Positions 1 to 8,327 of a stretch of 64,000 nucleotides of DNA are shown piece after piece. Position 1 is the stretch's first letter. Each line of letters starts with the position of its first letter. The DNA is from Paracnuella aquatica (GTDB lineage Bacteria; Bacteroidota; Bacteroidia; Chitinophagales; Chitinophagaceae). Under the pieces are notes generated by a model that did no database searches, was not told the origin of the DNA, and saw only the letters and a program-made list of their open reading frames with translations. The stretch is from NCBI RefSeq assembly GCF_003332885.2, contig NZ_QOWJ01000009.1, positions 124,001 through 188,000 on the forward strand. Direction: 5' to 3'. A program made the translations under genes and the position numbers.

Positions 1-556
1 TGCCTTCCCGCGCCAGCCGGCTGATCAACTCTTTTACCAAAATAACGCTGTTGGCATCGAGGCCGCTGAGTGGCTCATCGAAAATGATGATGCCGGGGTT
101 GTGGAGGATGCCGGAAATAAGCAGCACTTTTTGGCGCATGCCTTTGCTGAACGAATCCATGCGCTGGTGCAAGTTGTCCCGCAACCCAAAGGCTTCCACC
201 ATTCGTTGGATGCGGGTTTCATAAACCGATGGCTCCATGCCTTGCAGCGTAGCCACAAATTCAAGGTATTCCCAAGGCGTGAGCACTTCGTATAAATCGG
301 CCAGTTCAGGCACATAGCCCACCAGTTTTTTCACGGCCAGCGGATCGGCTTTTACCTCCACACCTGCCACCTGCACTTGGCCGGTATAATCGGTGAGCAG
401 GCCGCACAATATTTTTACCGTGGTGCTTTTGCCGGCGCCGTTCGGGCCAATGTAGCCTATAACCTGTCCGGGAAAAATATCGAGGTTGATATCGTGGAGC
501 ACCTGCTTGGTGCCGTACGATTTATTTACTTGCTTCAGGCTGATGATGGGTTCCAT
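1..556 (-). CDS. ABC transporter ATP-binding protein (partial, C-terminus off window)
   Basis: The N-terminal 185 residues of a cytoplasmic ABC ATPase are visible; the gene runs off the left edge. From the ATG at 556 the protein shows Walker A GPNGAGKST (residues 37-45), the signature FSKGMRQK (136-143) and Walker B IIIFDE followed by PLSGLD (156-166). This arrangement is typical of ABC-2 type exporters of the CcmA/drug or gliding type, which pair with a separate membrane permease. No permease is in the window, so substrate and direction cannot be set. The ATPase assignment is firm; the export role is inferred. Confidence 0.93.
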   Translation of the reverse strand, partial: MEPIISLKQVNKSYGTKQVLHDINLDIFPGQVIGYIGPNGAGKSTTVKILCGLLTDYTGQVQVAGVEVKADPLAVKKLVGYVPELADLYEVLTPWEYLEFVATLQGMEPSVYETRIQRMVEAFGLRDNLHQRMDSFSKGMRQKVLLISGILHNPGIIIFDEPLSGLDANSVILVKELISRLAREG

Positions 557-702
557 AGCAGTTGTTTGGAGGGTGACCTGTTGTTGATTTCAATGGAATG
601 AAATTAAGGTTTCTGCCGGGCTGGCAATGCTTTGGGTAGAAAAGTGGGGCGGCAACTTGTCAATGCGGCCCTTACTTTTTTTGCAGGTGCTTGTTCATTG
701 CC

Positions 703-828
703 TGTCACCCTGAGCGCAGCGAAGGATCTGAGCTTTCACCTGAATGAAGTGCTGATAAAGTGCCCGCTCCTTGTTCCTTAATCACTGCATTGTGCAGGCT
801 CAGATGCTTCGCTGCGCTCAGCATGACA
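703..828. repeat. Dispersed TGTCAT palindrome, copy 1
   Basis: Two 31-bp arms (703-733 and 798-828) are inverted copies of each other with three mismatches. They begin TGTCACCCTGAGCGCAGC and close with the complement, ending GCTCAGCATGACA. The interior of about 64 bp is unrelated to the other copies. Related arms recur at 5109-5239 and 55239-55324. It fills most of the otherwise empty spacer 557-955. Confidence 0.85.
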
Positions 829-919
829 AAGCGCGGTATGGTTAAATTTGAAAAAGGGAAAAGTTGGGGCACATATCGAAGCATCAAGTAAAAACCACCA
901 AACATTTTGGCATAAAAAA

Positions 920-942
920 TGGCCGCTCAACAAGAGCGGCCA
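920..942 (-). terminator. Intrinsic terminator of the 956-1726 gene
   Basis: TGGCCGCTC (920-928) and GAGCGGCCA (934-942) form a perfect 9-bp stem with a 5-nt loop. On the minus strand it is followed by a run of T (complement of 913-919), 14 bp past the stop codon of the glycosyltransferase gene. Confidence 0.85.
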
Positions 943-955
943 GCTATTTCTTTGC

Positions 956-1726
956 TTATCGTTCGGCAGGAATTGCCGGTGCTGTTTTTACCCGCCGGCG
1001 GTAATTGGTAAACAGGCTGTACCAGCGCAGCTTCAGCACGCCCAGTACGCCTTCCTTAATGATGCCCTTATTCATTTTCGACTCGCCGTACTTGCGGTCT
1101 TCAAACTGAATGGGCACTTCTTTGATTTTAAAACCCAATTTCCATGCGGCAAACTTCATTTCGATCTGGAAGGCATAACCTACAAAATGGATCTCGTCGA
1201 AATTGATGCTTTCGAGCACTTCCTTTTTATAGCACATAAAACCCGCCGTCGGGTCGTTGATGGGCATCCAGGTAATGAGGCGGGTGTAAATGGAACCGCC
1301 TTTGGACAGCGCAATGCGGTCCCAAGGCCAGTTCACTACTTTGCCCTGAGGCACATACCTCGAGCCAACGGCAACATCAGCGCCGCCGCGTTTGCAGGCG
1401 TCGTACAATTTGGGTAGGTCAATGGGGCGGTGCGAAAAATCGGCATCCATTTCAAAAATAAAACGGTAGCCGCGGCTGATGCCCCATTTAAAACCATGAA
1501 TATATGCGGTGCCCAGGCCCAGTTTGCCGCGGCGCTCCTCCAGGTGCAGAAAGCCGGGATACACGCTTTGCAAATGGCGCACAATATCGGCGGTGCCGTC
1601 CGGCGATCCATCGTCGATCACCAGCACATGAAAATCCTGTTGCAGCTCAAACACCGCTTTCAGAATCGATGCAATATTTTCCTTTTCGTTAAACGTAGGA
1701 ATGATAACTAGCTTCTCCACCAGCAA
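956..1726 (-). CDS. Polyprenol monophosphomannose synthase-like GT2 glycosyltransferase
   Basis: A 256-residue GT2 enzyme of the dolichyl-phosphate mannose synthase (DPM1) type. It is expected to transfer a sugar from a nucleotide donor to a polyprenyl phosphate at the inner membrane. Visible motifs are PTFNE (10-14), DDGSPDGT (38-45) and the metal-binding DAD within MDADFSH (93-99). No C-terminal membrane domain is present, matching the short soluble DPM1 class. It follows the DnaQ-like gene by 9 bp on the same strand, so the two are probably co-transcribed. Donor and lipid acceptor are inferred from family only. Confidence 0.9.
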   Translation of the reverse strand: MLVEKLVIIPTFNEKENIASILKAVFELQQDFHVLVIDDGSPDGTADIVRHLQSVYPGFLHLEERRGKLGLGTAYIHGFKWGISRGYRFIFEMDADFSHRPIDLPKLYDACKRGGADVAVGSRYVPQGKVVNWPWDRIALSKGGSIYTRLITWMPINDPTAGFMCYKKEVLESINFDEIHFVGYAFQIEMKFAAWKLGFKIKEVPIQFEDRKYGESKMNKGIIKEGVLGVLKLRWYSLFTNYRRRVKTAPAIPAER

Positions 1727-1735
1727 CCGGGATTA

Positions 1736-2503
1736 TTATTTTTTCAACATTGAGCGGGTATAGATCTCCGTCAGCTTTTGCTTGGTGTTCATGGGGAATT
1801 CGCCGCGCATCATCCAATCGTAATACTGCGGCTCGGCTTTCAGCACATCGGCCACTGCGCGGCCTTTGTGTTTTCCGAAATTAAATATTTCCACGCCTTT
1901 TTCGTCATAAACAAAACGGCGGGCAAAGTCAATGAGGTTGTCCTCTCCCACTACTTTCAAAATAGAGTCGAGGGTATTGCCCAATTGCGGGTAACGCTGC
2001 AGTTGCGCATCCAGGATTTCGGCGGTAGCCGTGGCATCTACTTCGGCGCTGTGTGCGTTTTCCAGCGATTTGTTGCAGTAAAATTTATACGCCGCCGACA
2101 AGGTACGCTGCTCCATGTGGTGGAAGATCTTTTGCACATCCACCAGCTTGCGGCTTTTCATGTCGAACTCCACGCCGGCGCGGATAAACTCCTCCACCAG
2201 CAGCGGGATATCGAGGCGGTAGGCATTGTAGCAGGCAATATCGCAGCCGTCGAGGAACTGTTTGATCTCGGCAGCCGCTTGTTTGAACGTGGGTGCGTCT
2301 TTCACCATCTCGTCGCTGATGCCGTGGATGTCCACAATATTTTGCGGAATGGGCATCATCGGGTTCAGCAGCTTGCGCTTTACTTTCCGGGTTCCGTCCG
2401 CCAGGTTTTTGATCATGGCAATTTCCACGATGCGGTCGGTAGCCGGGTTGGAGCCCGTGGCTTCAATGTCGATAAATGCGATCGGTTTGGTAAGTTGTAG
2501 CAT
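1736..2503 (-). CDS. DnaQ-like 3'-5' exonuclease
   Basis: A 255-residue DEDDh-type exonuclease resembling the epsilon proofreading subunit of DNA polymerase III. The three exonuclease motifs are present: DIEATG (12-17) as ExoI, NAYRLD (93-98) as ExoII and HSAEVD (151-156) as ExoIII with the DEDDh histidine. The C-terminal 65 residues form a second small domain (FNFGKHKGRAV...YYDWM) also seen attached to other bacterial exonucleases. It lacks polymerase-binding features I could identify, so a stand-alone repair or RNA-processing role is as likely as proofreading. First gene of a two-gene unit with the DPM-like enzyme. Confidence 0.9.
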   Translation of the reverse strand: MLQLTKPIAFIDIEATGSNPATDRIVEIAMIKNLADGTRKVKRKLLNPMMPIPQNIVDIHGISDEMVKDAPTFKQAAAEIKQFLDGCDIACYNAYRLDIPLLVEEFIRAGVEFDMKSRKLVDVQKIFHHMEQRTLSAAYKFYCNKSLENAHSAEVDATATAEILDAQLQRYPQLGNTLDSILKVVGEDNLIDFARRFVYDEKGVEIFNFGKHKGRAVADVLKAEPQYYDWMMRGEFPMNTKQKLTEIYTRSMLKK

Positions 2504-2526
2504 GACCCGTGTTTCTTAAAAGGCCG

Positions 2527-2559
2527 TAAAGGTAAAGCTTTGCGGTACTATGCGGCAAT
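2527..2559 (-). promoter_or_regulatory. Candidate promoter of dnaQ-like/DPM unit
   Basis: On the minus strand a -33 ATTG (2559-2556) is separated by 21 bp from TACCTTTA (2534-2527), one base from the Bacteroidota -7 consensus TAnnTTTG. The start would fall about 15-20 bp upstream of the ATG at 2503. Confidence 0.5.
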
Positions 2560-2595
2560 ATTAGCCAAATATCGAATGGAGCAGCGGGGTTTGGG

Positions 2596-2783
2596 GTTTA
2601 AAGTTTAAGGTTTAAGGTTGGGTAAACGGTGCCATGTATTCAATATGTTTTATCGGTTCAAGTTGTTCAATGAGTTTAAACCGTTCGATTCATTTTAAAC
2701 TCCATTTCTTTAAACCAGCTGGAACAAATTGAACACATTGAACCATTTGAACATCTTTAAACCTTAAACCTTAAACTTTAAAC
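2596..2783. repeat. Heptad-repeat palindrome R1
   Basis: The left arm 2596-2619 is a tandem of 7-bp units (GTTTAAA, GTTTAAG, ...). The right arm 2760-2783 is its perfect 24-bp reverse complement. The interior carries more TTTAAAC and TTGAAC words that also pair. The right arm runs into the 3' end of mpl and includes its stop codon (2771-2773). The result would be a very long AT-rich hairpin at the end of the mpl message. Confidence 0.85.
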
Positions 2784-4129
2784 TTCTCAGCAAACGCTGC
2801 CACATCCAGCCCGTCGTAATTTCCGGAGCTCATGAGCAGCACTACGCTGTTGGCAAATTGTTGCGTTTGCAGCCAGGCTTCAATCTCCGCACGGGTGTTT
2901 ACCACCTGCAGGCCGTTTTTGCCAAAACCTGCTACCACTGCGTTCTTCGGCAGCGGCGGCATGCGTTTCAGTTCCAGCGCATGGTGGCTGTAAAAAACAG
3001 CGGCCTCATCGGCACCGTCCAGTGCGCCGCGGTACTCCTGCATAAACTGTTCGTTCAGGCTGCTGAATGTGTGCAGTTCCAGCAAGGCAATGATTTTGCG
3101 GCCGGGAAACTGTTGCCTTGCGGCATCCACCGTGGCTTTTACTTTCGAAGGTGCATGGGCAAAATCGCGGTACACAACCGTCTCCTCATTTTGCGCCAGC
3201 AGCTCCAATCTTTTTGCAGCACCGGTAAACGAGCTCATGGCCGCAACAAATTGTTCGGCATCTACGCCCAACTGGCGGCATACATGCCAGGCAGCGTGCA
3301 GGTTCAGCAGGTTGTGGGCGCCAAATACTTTCAGCTCGCCACGAGCACCCGCTATTTCAATGGTGGTTTTGCCGCCAGCAATTTCGTGGCGCGGCACGCC
3401 GTAGGGCATGTACACAATATCGTCGCGGCGGTGCTCATCCACCAACGCAGCCAGTGTTTCGTCGGTTTCGTTGTACACCAGGGAGCCCCCGGGTTCTATT
3501 TTGTCCAGGAAAATGCGGAACTGGTCGAGGTAATTTTCAAAAGTGGGAAACACGTTGATGTGGTCCCATGCAATGCCGGTGAGCACCGCAATATGGGGAA
3601 ACAGGAAATGAAATTTGGGGCGCTTTTCAAGCGTGCTGGCCGGGTACTCGTCGCCTTCGCACACAATTACCGGCGCATCGGTAATGTTTACCGACTGGTC
3701 GAAACCCTCCAGCCGTGCACCCACCAGGTAATCGAAGGGCAGGCCCGACTGGCGCAGCACGTGCATGATCATCGAGGTGGTGGTGGTTTTGCCGTGGCTG
3801 CCGCCCACTATAACCCGTTGTTTTTCACGGCTTTCCTGGAAAATATACTCCGGGAATGAATAAATGGGCAGGCCTAGCTCCGTGGCTTTCTGCAGTTCGG
3901 GGTTATCCGCCTTTGCATGCATGCCCAGGATCACGGCATCCAGTTGCGGGTGAATGTAACCGGCGTTCCAGCCCATGTTTGCCGGCAGCAGCCCTTCGCG
4001 TTCCAGCGCGGTGCGGGAGGGTTCAAATATCTCGTCGTCCGAGCCGGTAATCTGGTATCCTTTTCGCTTTAGCGCTATTGCCAGCTGGTGCATCACGCTG
4101 CCGCCAATGGAGATGAAGTGCAGTTTCAT
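2771..4129 (-). CDS. mpl: UDP-N-acetylmuramate:L-alanyl-gamma-D-glutamyl-meso-diaminopimelate ligase
   Basis: A 452-residue Mur-ligase family protein. Mpl reattaches the murein tripeptide recovered from the wall to UDP-MurNAc in the cytoplasm, saving de novo precursor synthesis. The N-terminal Rossmann segment MKLHFISIGGSVM and the ATP-binding loop GGSHGKTTTT (109-118) are clear. VCEGDEYPAS (central domain) and HAPSKVKAT (C-terminal domain) are typical of Mpl rather than MurC. Length fits the family. Its stop codon lies inside heptad palindrome R1. Divergent from the small lipoprotein gene at 4265. Confidence 0.92.
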   Translation of the reverse strand: MKLHFISIGGSVMHQLAIALKRKGYQITGSDDEIFEPSRTALEREGLLPANMGWNAGYIHPQLDAVILGMHAKADNPELQKATELGLPIYSFPEYIFQESREKQRVIVGGSHGKTTTTSMIMHVLRQSGLPFDYLVGARLEGFDQSVNITDAPVIVCEGDEYPASTLEKRPKFHFLFPHIAVLTGIAWDHINVFPTFENYLDQFRIFLDKIEPGGSLVYNETDETLAALVDEHRRDDIVYMPYGVPRHEIAGGKTTIEIAGARGELKVFGAHNLLNLHAAWHVCRQLGVDAEQFVAAMSSFTGAAKRLELLAQNEETVVYRDFAHAPSKVKATVDAARQQFPGRKIIALLELHTFSSLNEQFMQEYRGALDGADEAAVFYSHHALELKRMPPLPKNAVVAGFGKNGLQVVNTRAEIEAWLQTQQFANSVVLLMSSGNYDGLDVAAFAEKFKV

Positions 4130-4206
4130 GAGGGGAAAAACTTATGTATTCGCCGGTGTTTCCCAAAAAGCGGCTGCGCCAAATGGAACCACCTGAGCAA
4201 TATTTA

Positions 4207-4214
4207 TATATTTG
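4207..4214 (+). promoter_or_regulatory. Candidate -7 element, lipoprotein/ytxJ unit
   Basis: TATATTTG is a perfect match to TAnnTTTG, 50 bp upstream of the ATG at 4265. No convincing -33 TTG is seen at the expected distance. Confidence 0.4.
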
Positions 4215-4264
4215 TTTAAAATAATCCGGCAAAATAAACCGTTTTGCCACAAATCCCTTTGTAA

Positions 4265-4390
4265 ATGAAAAGTAAATTATTGGCCTTTGCATTGCTCACC
4301 ATTACCGTAATTTCGCTGTCCTCCTGTGCAGCCAGCCGCAGCAAATATGGCTGCCCCATGGCACAGAGCACCGGCAAGTTTAAAGGGTAA
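4265..4390 (+). CDS. Small lipoprotein, 41 residues
   Basis: A very short ORF reading MKSKLLAFALLTITVISL followed by SSCAASRS: a lysine-containing n-region, a hydrophobic core and the lipobox LSSC with the acylated cysteine at residue 21. The mature part is only about 21 residues (C-A-A-S-R-S-K-Y-G-C-P-M-A-Q-S...), with a second cysteine at position 30. It has an ATG, a candidate -7 element 50 bp upstream and lies 17 bp before ytxJ on the same strand, so it is probably the first gene of that unit. Function unknown; the lipoprotein call rests on the signal alone. Confidence 0.75.
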   Translation: MKSKLLAFALLTITVISLSSCAASRSKYGCPMAQSTGKFKG

Positions 4391-4407
4391 AAAATATTTC
4401 TGCTGTT

Positions 4408-4743
4408 ATGCATTGGATCCATCTTACTGAAGACGAACAACTGGCGCAGATCGCCACCAGATCACACGAGCGGCCACAGGTCATTTTCAAGCACAGCACC
4501 CGCTGTTCCATTTCCTCGGTGGCTCTGCAGCGCCTGCAAAAGGTGGCGCAGCCCACGGACGTGGATTTTTATTACCTCGACCTGATTGCCTACCGGCACC
4601 TGAGCAACAAGGTGGCGGAGTTGTTCAAAGTGCACCACGAGTCGCCGCAAGTGCTGGTGATCCGCAATGGCGAATGTGTGTACGACGAAAGCCACCTCGG
4701 CATTTCGATGGACGAAATCATGGAGCAGGCAAAGGCAGCGTAA
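4408..4743 (+). CDS. ytxJ: Bacillithiol-system monothiol redox protein YtxJ
   Basis: A 111-residue thioredoxin-fold protein. YtxJ-type monothiol bacilliredoxins remove bacillithiol from oxidised protein cysteines in the cytoplasm. The active-site region IFKHSTRCSISS carries a single cysteine (C33) where thioredoxin has CxxC, as expected for this family. SPQVLVIRNGE provides the cis-Pro loop. Followed by a strong terminator. Its presence suggests the cell uses bacillithiol, which fits Bacteroidota. Confidence 0.9.
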   Translation: MHWIHLTEDEQLAQIATRSHERPQVIFKHSTRCSISSVALQRLQKVAQPTDVDFYYLDLIAYRHLSNKVAELFKVHHESPQVLVIRNGECVYDESHLGISMDEIMEQAKAA

Positions 4744-4780
4744 CCGCTGATTTTTAGCGGCGAACGCACCCCAACTTTTT

Positions 4781-4818
4781 AGACAGCTACTCTTATCGGA
4801 GTGGCTGTTTTAGTTTTT
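4781..4818 (+). terminator. Terminator after ytxJ
   Basis: ACAGCTACTC (4783-4792) pairs with GAGTGGCTGT (4799-4808) around a 6-nt loop, followed by TTTTAGTTTTTAT, 40 bp after the ytxJ stop. Confidence 0.8.
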
Positions 4819-4845
4819 ATGTAACTGGCACTTGGATCATTATTA

Positions 4846-4869
4846 GGCTGCTGTTGCGTCGCACACTTG
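4846..4869. repeat. 24-bp shared word, copy A
   Basis: The 24 bases beginning GGCTGCTGTT and ending GCACACTTG are identical to 55125-55148. Both copies sit in an intergenic spacer 65-90 bp upstream of a TGTCAT palindrome and in the same orientation relative to it. Confidence 0.8.
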
Positions 4870-4933
4870 CACGTTCTGTATCGCTATTGGGCTTTAATCA
4901 TGCACCTGTAATAAACTGCTGCCTTTTATTACC

Positions 4934-5019
4934 TGTCATGCCGAACCTGTTTCGGCATCTCCGACATCTCGCGGTGTTTGCAAATGCACAAGGGATGCCG
5001 AATGGAGCTCGGCATGACA
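4934..5019. repeat. Dispersed TGTCAT palindrome, copy 2 (variant arms)
   Basis: The left arm starts TGTCATGCCGAACCTG and contains TTTCGGCATC. The right arm (about 4993-5019) is its imperfect reverse complement, ending GCTCGGCATGACA. The outer bases match the other copies but the arm sequence differs. The spacer 4744-5370 holds this repeat, copy 3, the 24-bp word and two terminators, and no gene that I can support. Confidence 0.8.
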
Positions 5020-5108
5020 GACACTGCTTGTAATCAATGTCCTCCACTACAACTGGCATGATATTCTTGGCTCACAATGCATTTTGCCTTCCAATCACGC
5101 TTCCCGCT

Positions 5109-5239
5109 TGTCATCCTGAGCGCAGCGAAGGATCCGAGCTTTGCACCAGGACGAACGTTGAATTAATGGCGAGCCTACTTTTTCAACACTATATTCTGCA
5201 ACCATAAAATTTAGATGCTTCGCTGCGCTCAGCATGACA
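5109..5239. repeat. Dispersed TGTCAT palindrome, copy 3
   Basis: The left arm TGTCATCCTGAGCGCAGC... (5109-5139) is inverted at 5213-5239 (AGATGCTTCGCTGCGC... ending CATGACA). The arms are nearly identical to copies 1 and 4; the roughly 75-bp interior differs. Confidence 0.85.
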
Positions 5240-5283
5240 GCCAAAGACTGAGCACGACCAACAAAGAGGCTGCATTAAAAGAA

Positions 5284-5317
5284 AAAAGCCACAAAGGGCT
5301 CAACCTTCGTGGCTTTT
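5284..5317 (-). terminator. Bidirectional terminator, 3' of metZ
   Basis: AAAAGCCAC (5284-5292) pairs with GTGGCTTTT (5309-5317), and AAGG with CCTT inside it. A and T runs flank both sides, so it can stop the minus-strand metZ message about 55 bp after its stop. Confidence 0.8.
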
Positions 5318-5370
5318 AATTTTATCAATTGCTATCAAGAAAAAGCGCTGCTAAAAGAACCTTTCGCCAC

Positions 5371-6573
5371 TCAAGCAGAAAGCCCATCTAACGCCTGCAC
5401 AATATCCTGCACAATATCATCCGCATATTCCAGCCCTACCGAAATACGGATCAGTCCCGGCGTGATGTTTACTTCCAACCTTTCGGCTTCGGTCAGCTTT
5501 GCATGCGTGGTACTGGCCGGGTGTGATGCAATGGACCGCGCATCGCCTAGGTTAGCAGTAAGCGACAGCACTTTCAGGCTGTTCAAAAAACTCCTGCCCG
5601 CTTCGATGCCGCCAGCGAGCTCAAAACATACAATGCCGCCCCCGTTATGCATTTGCCGCGTGGCAATTTCGTATTGCGGATGCGAAGGCAGGAAAGGATA
5701 TTTTACCCAACGCAACGCCGGGTGGCCCTCCAGCGCTTTGGCCAGGTGCAGCGCATTGGCTGCGTGGCGCTCCATGCGCAGGTGCAGTGTATCGAGGCTT
5801 TTACTCAGTACCCATGCATTAAAAGGCGACATAGCCGGGCCGGTACTGCGGCAAAACGCATAAATTTCTTTGATGAGGTCGGGGCGGCCCACCACCACGC
5901 CACCCAGTACACGGCCCTGCCCGTCCATCCATTTGGTAGCAGAATGAATGACCAGATCGGCGCCATATTCAATGGGCCGTTGCCCAATGGGTGTGGCAAA
6001 ACAGTTGTCCACGTTGAGCAGCACGCCGCGCCGCTTGGCTATCTGCGCCACCAGCTGCAGGTCCACAATATCCAGCCCGGGGTTGGTCGGCGTTTCCAGG
6101 TAAATCATCTTCGTATTGGGCCTAATGGCTGCCTCCCATTCTTCTGCCGTAGCATCAGCTGCCACATAAGAAGTTTCGATGCCGTATTTGGGCAAAAACT
6201 TGGTAATGACTGTATGTGTTGAGCCAAACACAGCCTGGCAGGAAAGCAGGTGATCGCCGGATTTCATCAGCGCCATGAACGAAGCAAAAATGGCACTCAT
6301 CCCGGATGCCGTTGCAAAGCCTGATGCGGCACCTTCCAGCACGCATACTTTGTCAACAAACTCCTGCACCGACGGGTTGGAAAAACGGGTGTAGATATTA
6401 TCATCGGTTTCATCGGCAAACGCGGCCCGCATGTCTTCCGCATTATCGAAGCAAAACGAAGAAGTTAGGAACATCGGCGACGAGTGCTCCATTTGCTGCG
6501 TACGGGGCGCATGGGTTCGGATGGCTTGCGTGGTGGGATGAAGGTGCTGTCCTTCGTTTTGTGTTTCGTTCAT
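5371..6573 (-). CDS. metZ: O-succinylhomoserine sulfhydrylase (MetZ type)
   Basis: A 400-residue PLP enzyme of the Cys/Met metabolism family. It is expected to make homocysteine from acylated homoserine and sulfide. The PLP lysine lies in HSATKWMDGQGRVLGG; DGQGR is characteristic of MetZ rather than MetB. ATGMSAIFASFMAL and YLETPTNPG are further family motifs. I chose the ATG at 6573 (MNETQNEGQHLH); an in-frame extension to 6657 adds 28 residues of no family resemblance and would overlap OsmC. It sits near metX, which supplies the acyl-homoserine, and next to the sulfite reductase operon, which supplies sulfide. Acyl preference (succinyl or acetyl) is not decided by sequence. Confidence 0.9.
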   Translation of the reverse strand: MNETQNEGQHLHPTTQAIRTHAPRTQQMEHSSPMFLTSSFCFDNAEDMRAAFADETDDNIYTRFSNPSVQEFVDKVCVLEGAASGFATASGMSAIFASFMALMKSGDHLLSCQAVFGSTHTVITKFLPKYGIETSYVAADATAEEWEAAIRPNTKMIYLETPTNPGLDIVDLQLVAQIAKRRGVLLNVDNCFATPIGQRPIEYGADLVIHSATKWMDGQGRVLGGVVVGRPDLIKEIYAFCRSTGPAMSPFNAWVLSKSLDTLHLRMERHAANALHLAKALEGHPALRWVKYPFLPSHPQYEIATRQMHNGGGIVCFELAGGIEAGRSFLNSLKVLSLTANLGDARSIASHPASTTHAKLTEAERLEVNITPGLIRISVGLEYADDIVQDIVQALDGLSA

Positions 6574-6634
6574 CGTAATGTTTTCGTTTGTTGTTGCACA
6601 AAAAATGTGGCGCAAACAATCGTTGTATTTCTTG

Positions 6635-7069
6635 TTAAACCGCTGCCAACGGGGCAACGTTTACCTCCCAAGTAATAGTGGCTCCTGCCCTGCGCAGCGT
6701 TTCGGCCACCGAGCAATATTTGTCGATGGAAAGCTGGCAGGCACGTTCGGCTTTGCCTGCGTCCACATCGCCTTTTATTTCAAAAACCACATGCACTTTT
6801 TTCCACAACGAAGGCTCCACGCCTGCTTCCCGTTCGCCGCTGATGTGCATGGTAAATGCATCGATCTGCTGACGCTGCTTTTTTAAAATAGAAACAATGT
6901 CGATGCCGCTGCAGCCGCCCATTGCCATTAATAATAATTGCATGGGCCGCACACCTGCATCGCCGCCACCGTTTTCCGAAGATGAGTCGGTAAGCACGGC
7001 ATGACCGGCTGCGTCTTTTGCTTCAAATCCATAATCGCCACTTGTGCGTTCCAATGTGATGCGTATCAT
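6635..7069 (-). CDS. OsmC family peroxiredoxin-like protein
   Basis: A 144-residue OsmC/Ohr-fold protein. Members reduce organic hydroperoxides with two reactive cysteines. The first cysteine is in MAMGGCSGID, the second in KYCSVAETL; both family positions are kept. The start is set at 7069 (MIRITLER) because a perfect -7 element lies at 7085-7092, which makes the upstream ATG at 7087 unlikely. It precedes metZ by 61 bp on the same strand and is divergent from metX, which suggests a link to sulfur or thiol stress, but this is inference. Confidence 0.88.
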   Translation of the reverse strand: MIRITLERTSGDYGFEAKDAAGHAVLTDSSSENGGGDAGVRPMQLLLMAMGGCSGIDIVSILKKQRQQIDAFTMHISGEREAGVEPSLWKKVHVVFEIKGDVDAGKAERACQLSIDKYCSVAETLRRAGATITWEVNVAPLAAV

Positions 7070-7084
7070 CGCTATATTTTTTTT

Positions 7085-7113
7085 CAAAAGTAAGCCTGCA
7101 GGAGTTTACTTTG
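7085..7113. promoter_or_regulatory. Divergent promoter region osmC / metX
   Basis: On the minus strand TACTTTTG (7092-7085) is a perfect TAnnTTTG -7 element for osmC. On the plus strand TTTACTTTG (7105-7113) is a near match for metX, 9 bp before its ATG. No clear -33 is visible for either. Confidence 0.4.
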
Positions 7114-7121
7114 GGGCCAGA

Positions 7122-8153
7122 ATGGAGCGGATGAATGCTTTTCACTACAAAGGCCCTTTTCAACTGGAACGTGGCGACCAGCTTACCGGAATCACCATTG
7201 CGTACCACACTTACGGCACCCTCAACAACGAGGGCAGCAACGTGGTGTGGATCTGTCATGCACTTACGGCCAACTCCGATGCTGCCGACTGGTGGCCCGG
7301 CATGATTGGCCCCGGGCTGCCGCTGGATACAAACAAGTATTTCATTGTTTGCGCCAACATTCTTGGCTCCTGTTATGGCTCTACCGGTCCGCTAAGTACC
7401 AACCCGCAAACCCGCACGCCTTACTATCTCGATTTTCCTTTTTTTACCATCCGAGACATGCTTGCGGCGCATATACTGCTCCGTAAGCACCTTGGCATTG
7501 AACAAATACATTTACTCATTGGCGGTTCAATTGGCGGCTACCAGGCGCTTGAATGGAGCCTTACCGAACCCGACCGCATCGGCCGCATGTTTTTGCTGGC
7601 TACATCGCCGGCTGAAAGTGCCTGGGGCATTGCCATACATACCACGCAACGCATGGCCATTGAAGCCGACGGTACCTGGGGACAGCCCCATGCCGATGCC
7701 GGTGCGAAAGGCCTGGCTACGGCCCGTGCCATTGGCATCCTTACCTATCGCAACTATGCCATCATGGTGGCCAAACAATCCGATGGCGATGCGCAACGGG
7801 TTGATGATTTTAGGGCATCTTCATACATGCGCTACCAGGGTAAAAAATTGGTAAACCGGTTCAATGCCTACAGCTATTACCTGCTCAGCAAAGCCATGGA
7901 CACCCACAATATTGCCCGTGGCAGAACGGAAACCATTGCCGATGCGTTGCAACTTATTTCCGCACCTACACTCATCATCGGTGTGAGCAGCGATATTCTT
8001 TGTCCCGTGCAAGAGCAACAGATCATGGCTGCCAATATTCCCAACGCTACTTATATTGAAATTGATTCGGCTTACGGCCACGATGGCTTTTTAGTAGAAA
8101 CACCGACCATTGCGCAGCATTTGTTGCAGTGGCTTGGGAAGGATGATAGATGA
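7122..8153 (+). CDS. metX: Homoserine O-acyltransferase
   Basis: A 343-residue alpha/beta hydrolase-fold enzyme that activates homoserine with acetyl- or succinyl-CoA in methionine synthesis. The nucleophile elbow is GGSIGGYQ, and the catalytic histidine is in SAYGHDGFLVE near the C-terminus. NVVWICHALTANSDA and NILGSCYGSTGP are typical MetX blocks. The start is placed at 7122 (MERMNAFHYKG; 7131 also possible), since longer forms overlap osmC. It pairs with metZ across the divergent promoter. The stop codon lies within heptad array R2. Confidence 0.92.
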   Translation: MERMNAFHYKGPFQLERGDQLTGITIAYHTYGTLNNEGSNVVWICHALTANSDAADWWPGMIGPGLPLDTNKYFIVCANILGSCYGSTGPLSTNPQTRTPYYLDFPFFTIRDMLAAHILLRKHLGIEQIHLLIGGSIGGYQALEWSLTEPDRIGRMFLLATSPAESAWGIAIHTTQRMAIEADGTWGQPHADAGAKGLATARAIGILTYRNYAIMVAKQSDGDAQRVDDFRASSYMRYQGKKLVNRFNAYSYYLLSKAMDTHNIARGRTETIADALQLISAPTLIIGVSSDILCPVQEQQIMAANIPNATYIEIDSAYGHDGFLVETPTIAQHLLQWLGKDDR

Positions 8154-8180
8154 AGGATGGTGGATGATAGTTGATAGTTC
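8139..8180. repeat. Heptad array R2
   Basis: Six consecutive 7-bp units (AAGGATG, ATAGATG, ...) run across the metX stop codon (8151-8153) and into the spacer. A matching inverted arm is less clear than at the other loci. Degenerate CCTTCGTG words at 8278-8320 may be its partner. Confidence 0.7.
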
Positions 8181-8327
8181 TGAGTATTTGGGATGATAAG
8201 CTCAATTCAGGTAACAATCTCACTACACAATACAATCACTTTTTTGCTTTTTGTATAAAATAAAAAACATCCTCCTAAAAATCCTTCGTGTATCTTCCTT
8301 TCCTTCGTGCCTTCGTGGCTCAAATCC

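Noticed and set aside
848-1417. 189-residue open frame antisense to the DPM-like gene
   Set aside because: It is a shadow of a well-supported gene, has no family features and reads through the terminator at 920-942.
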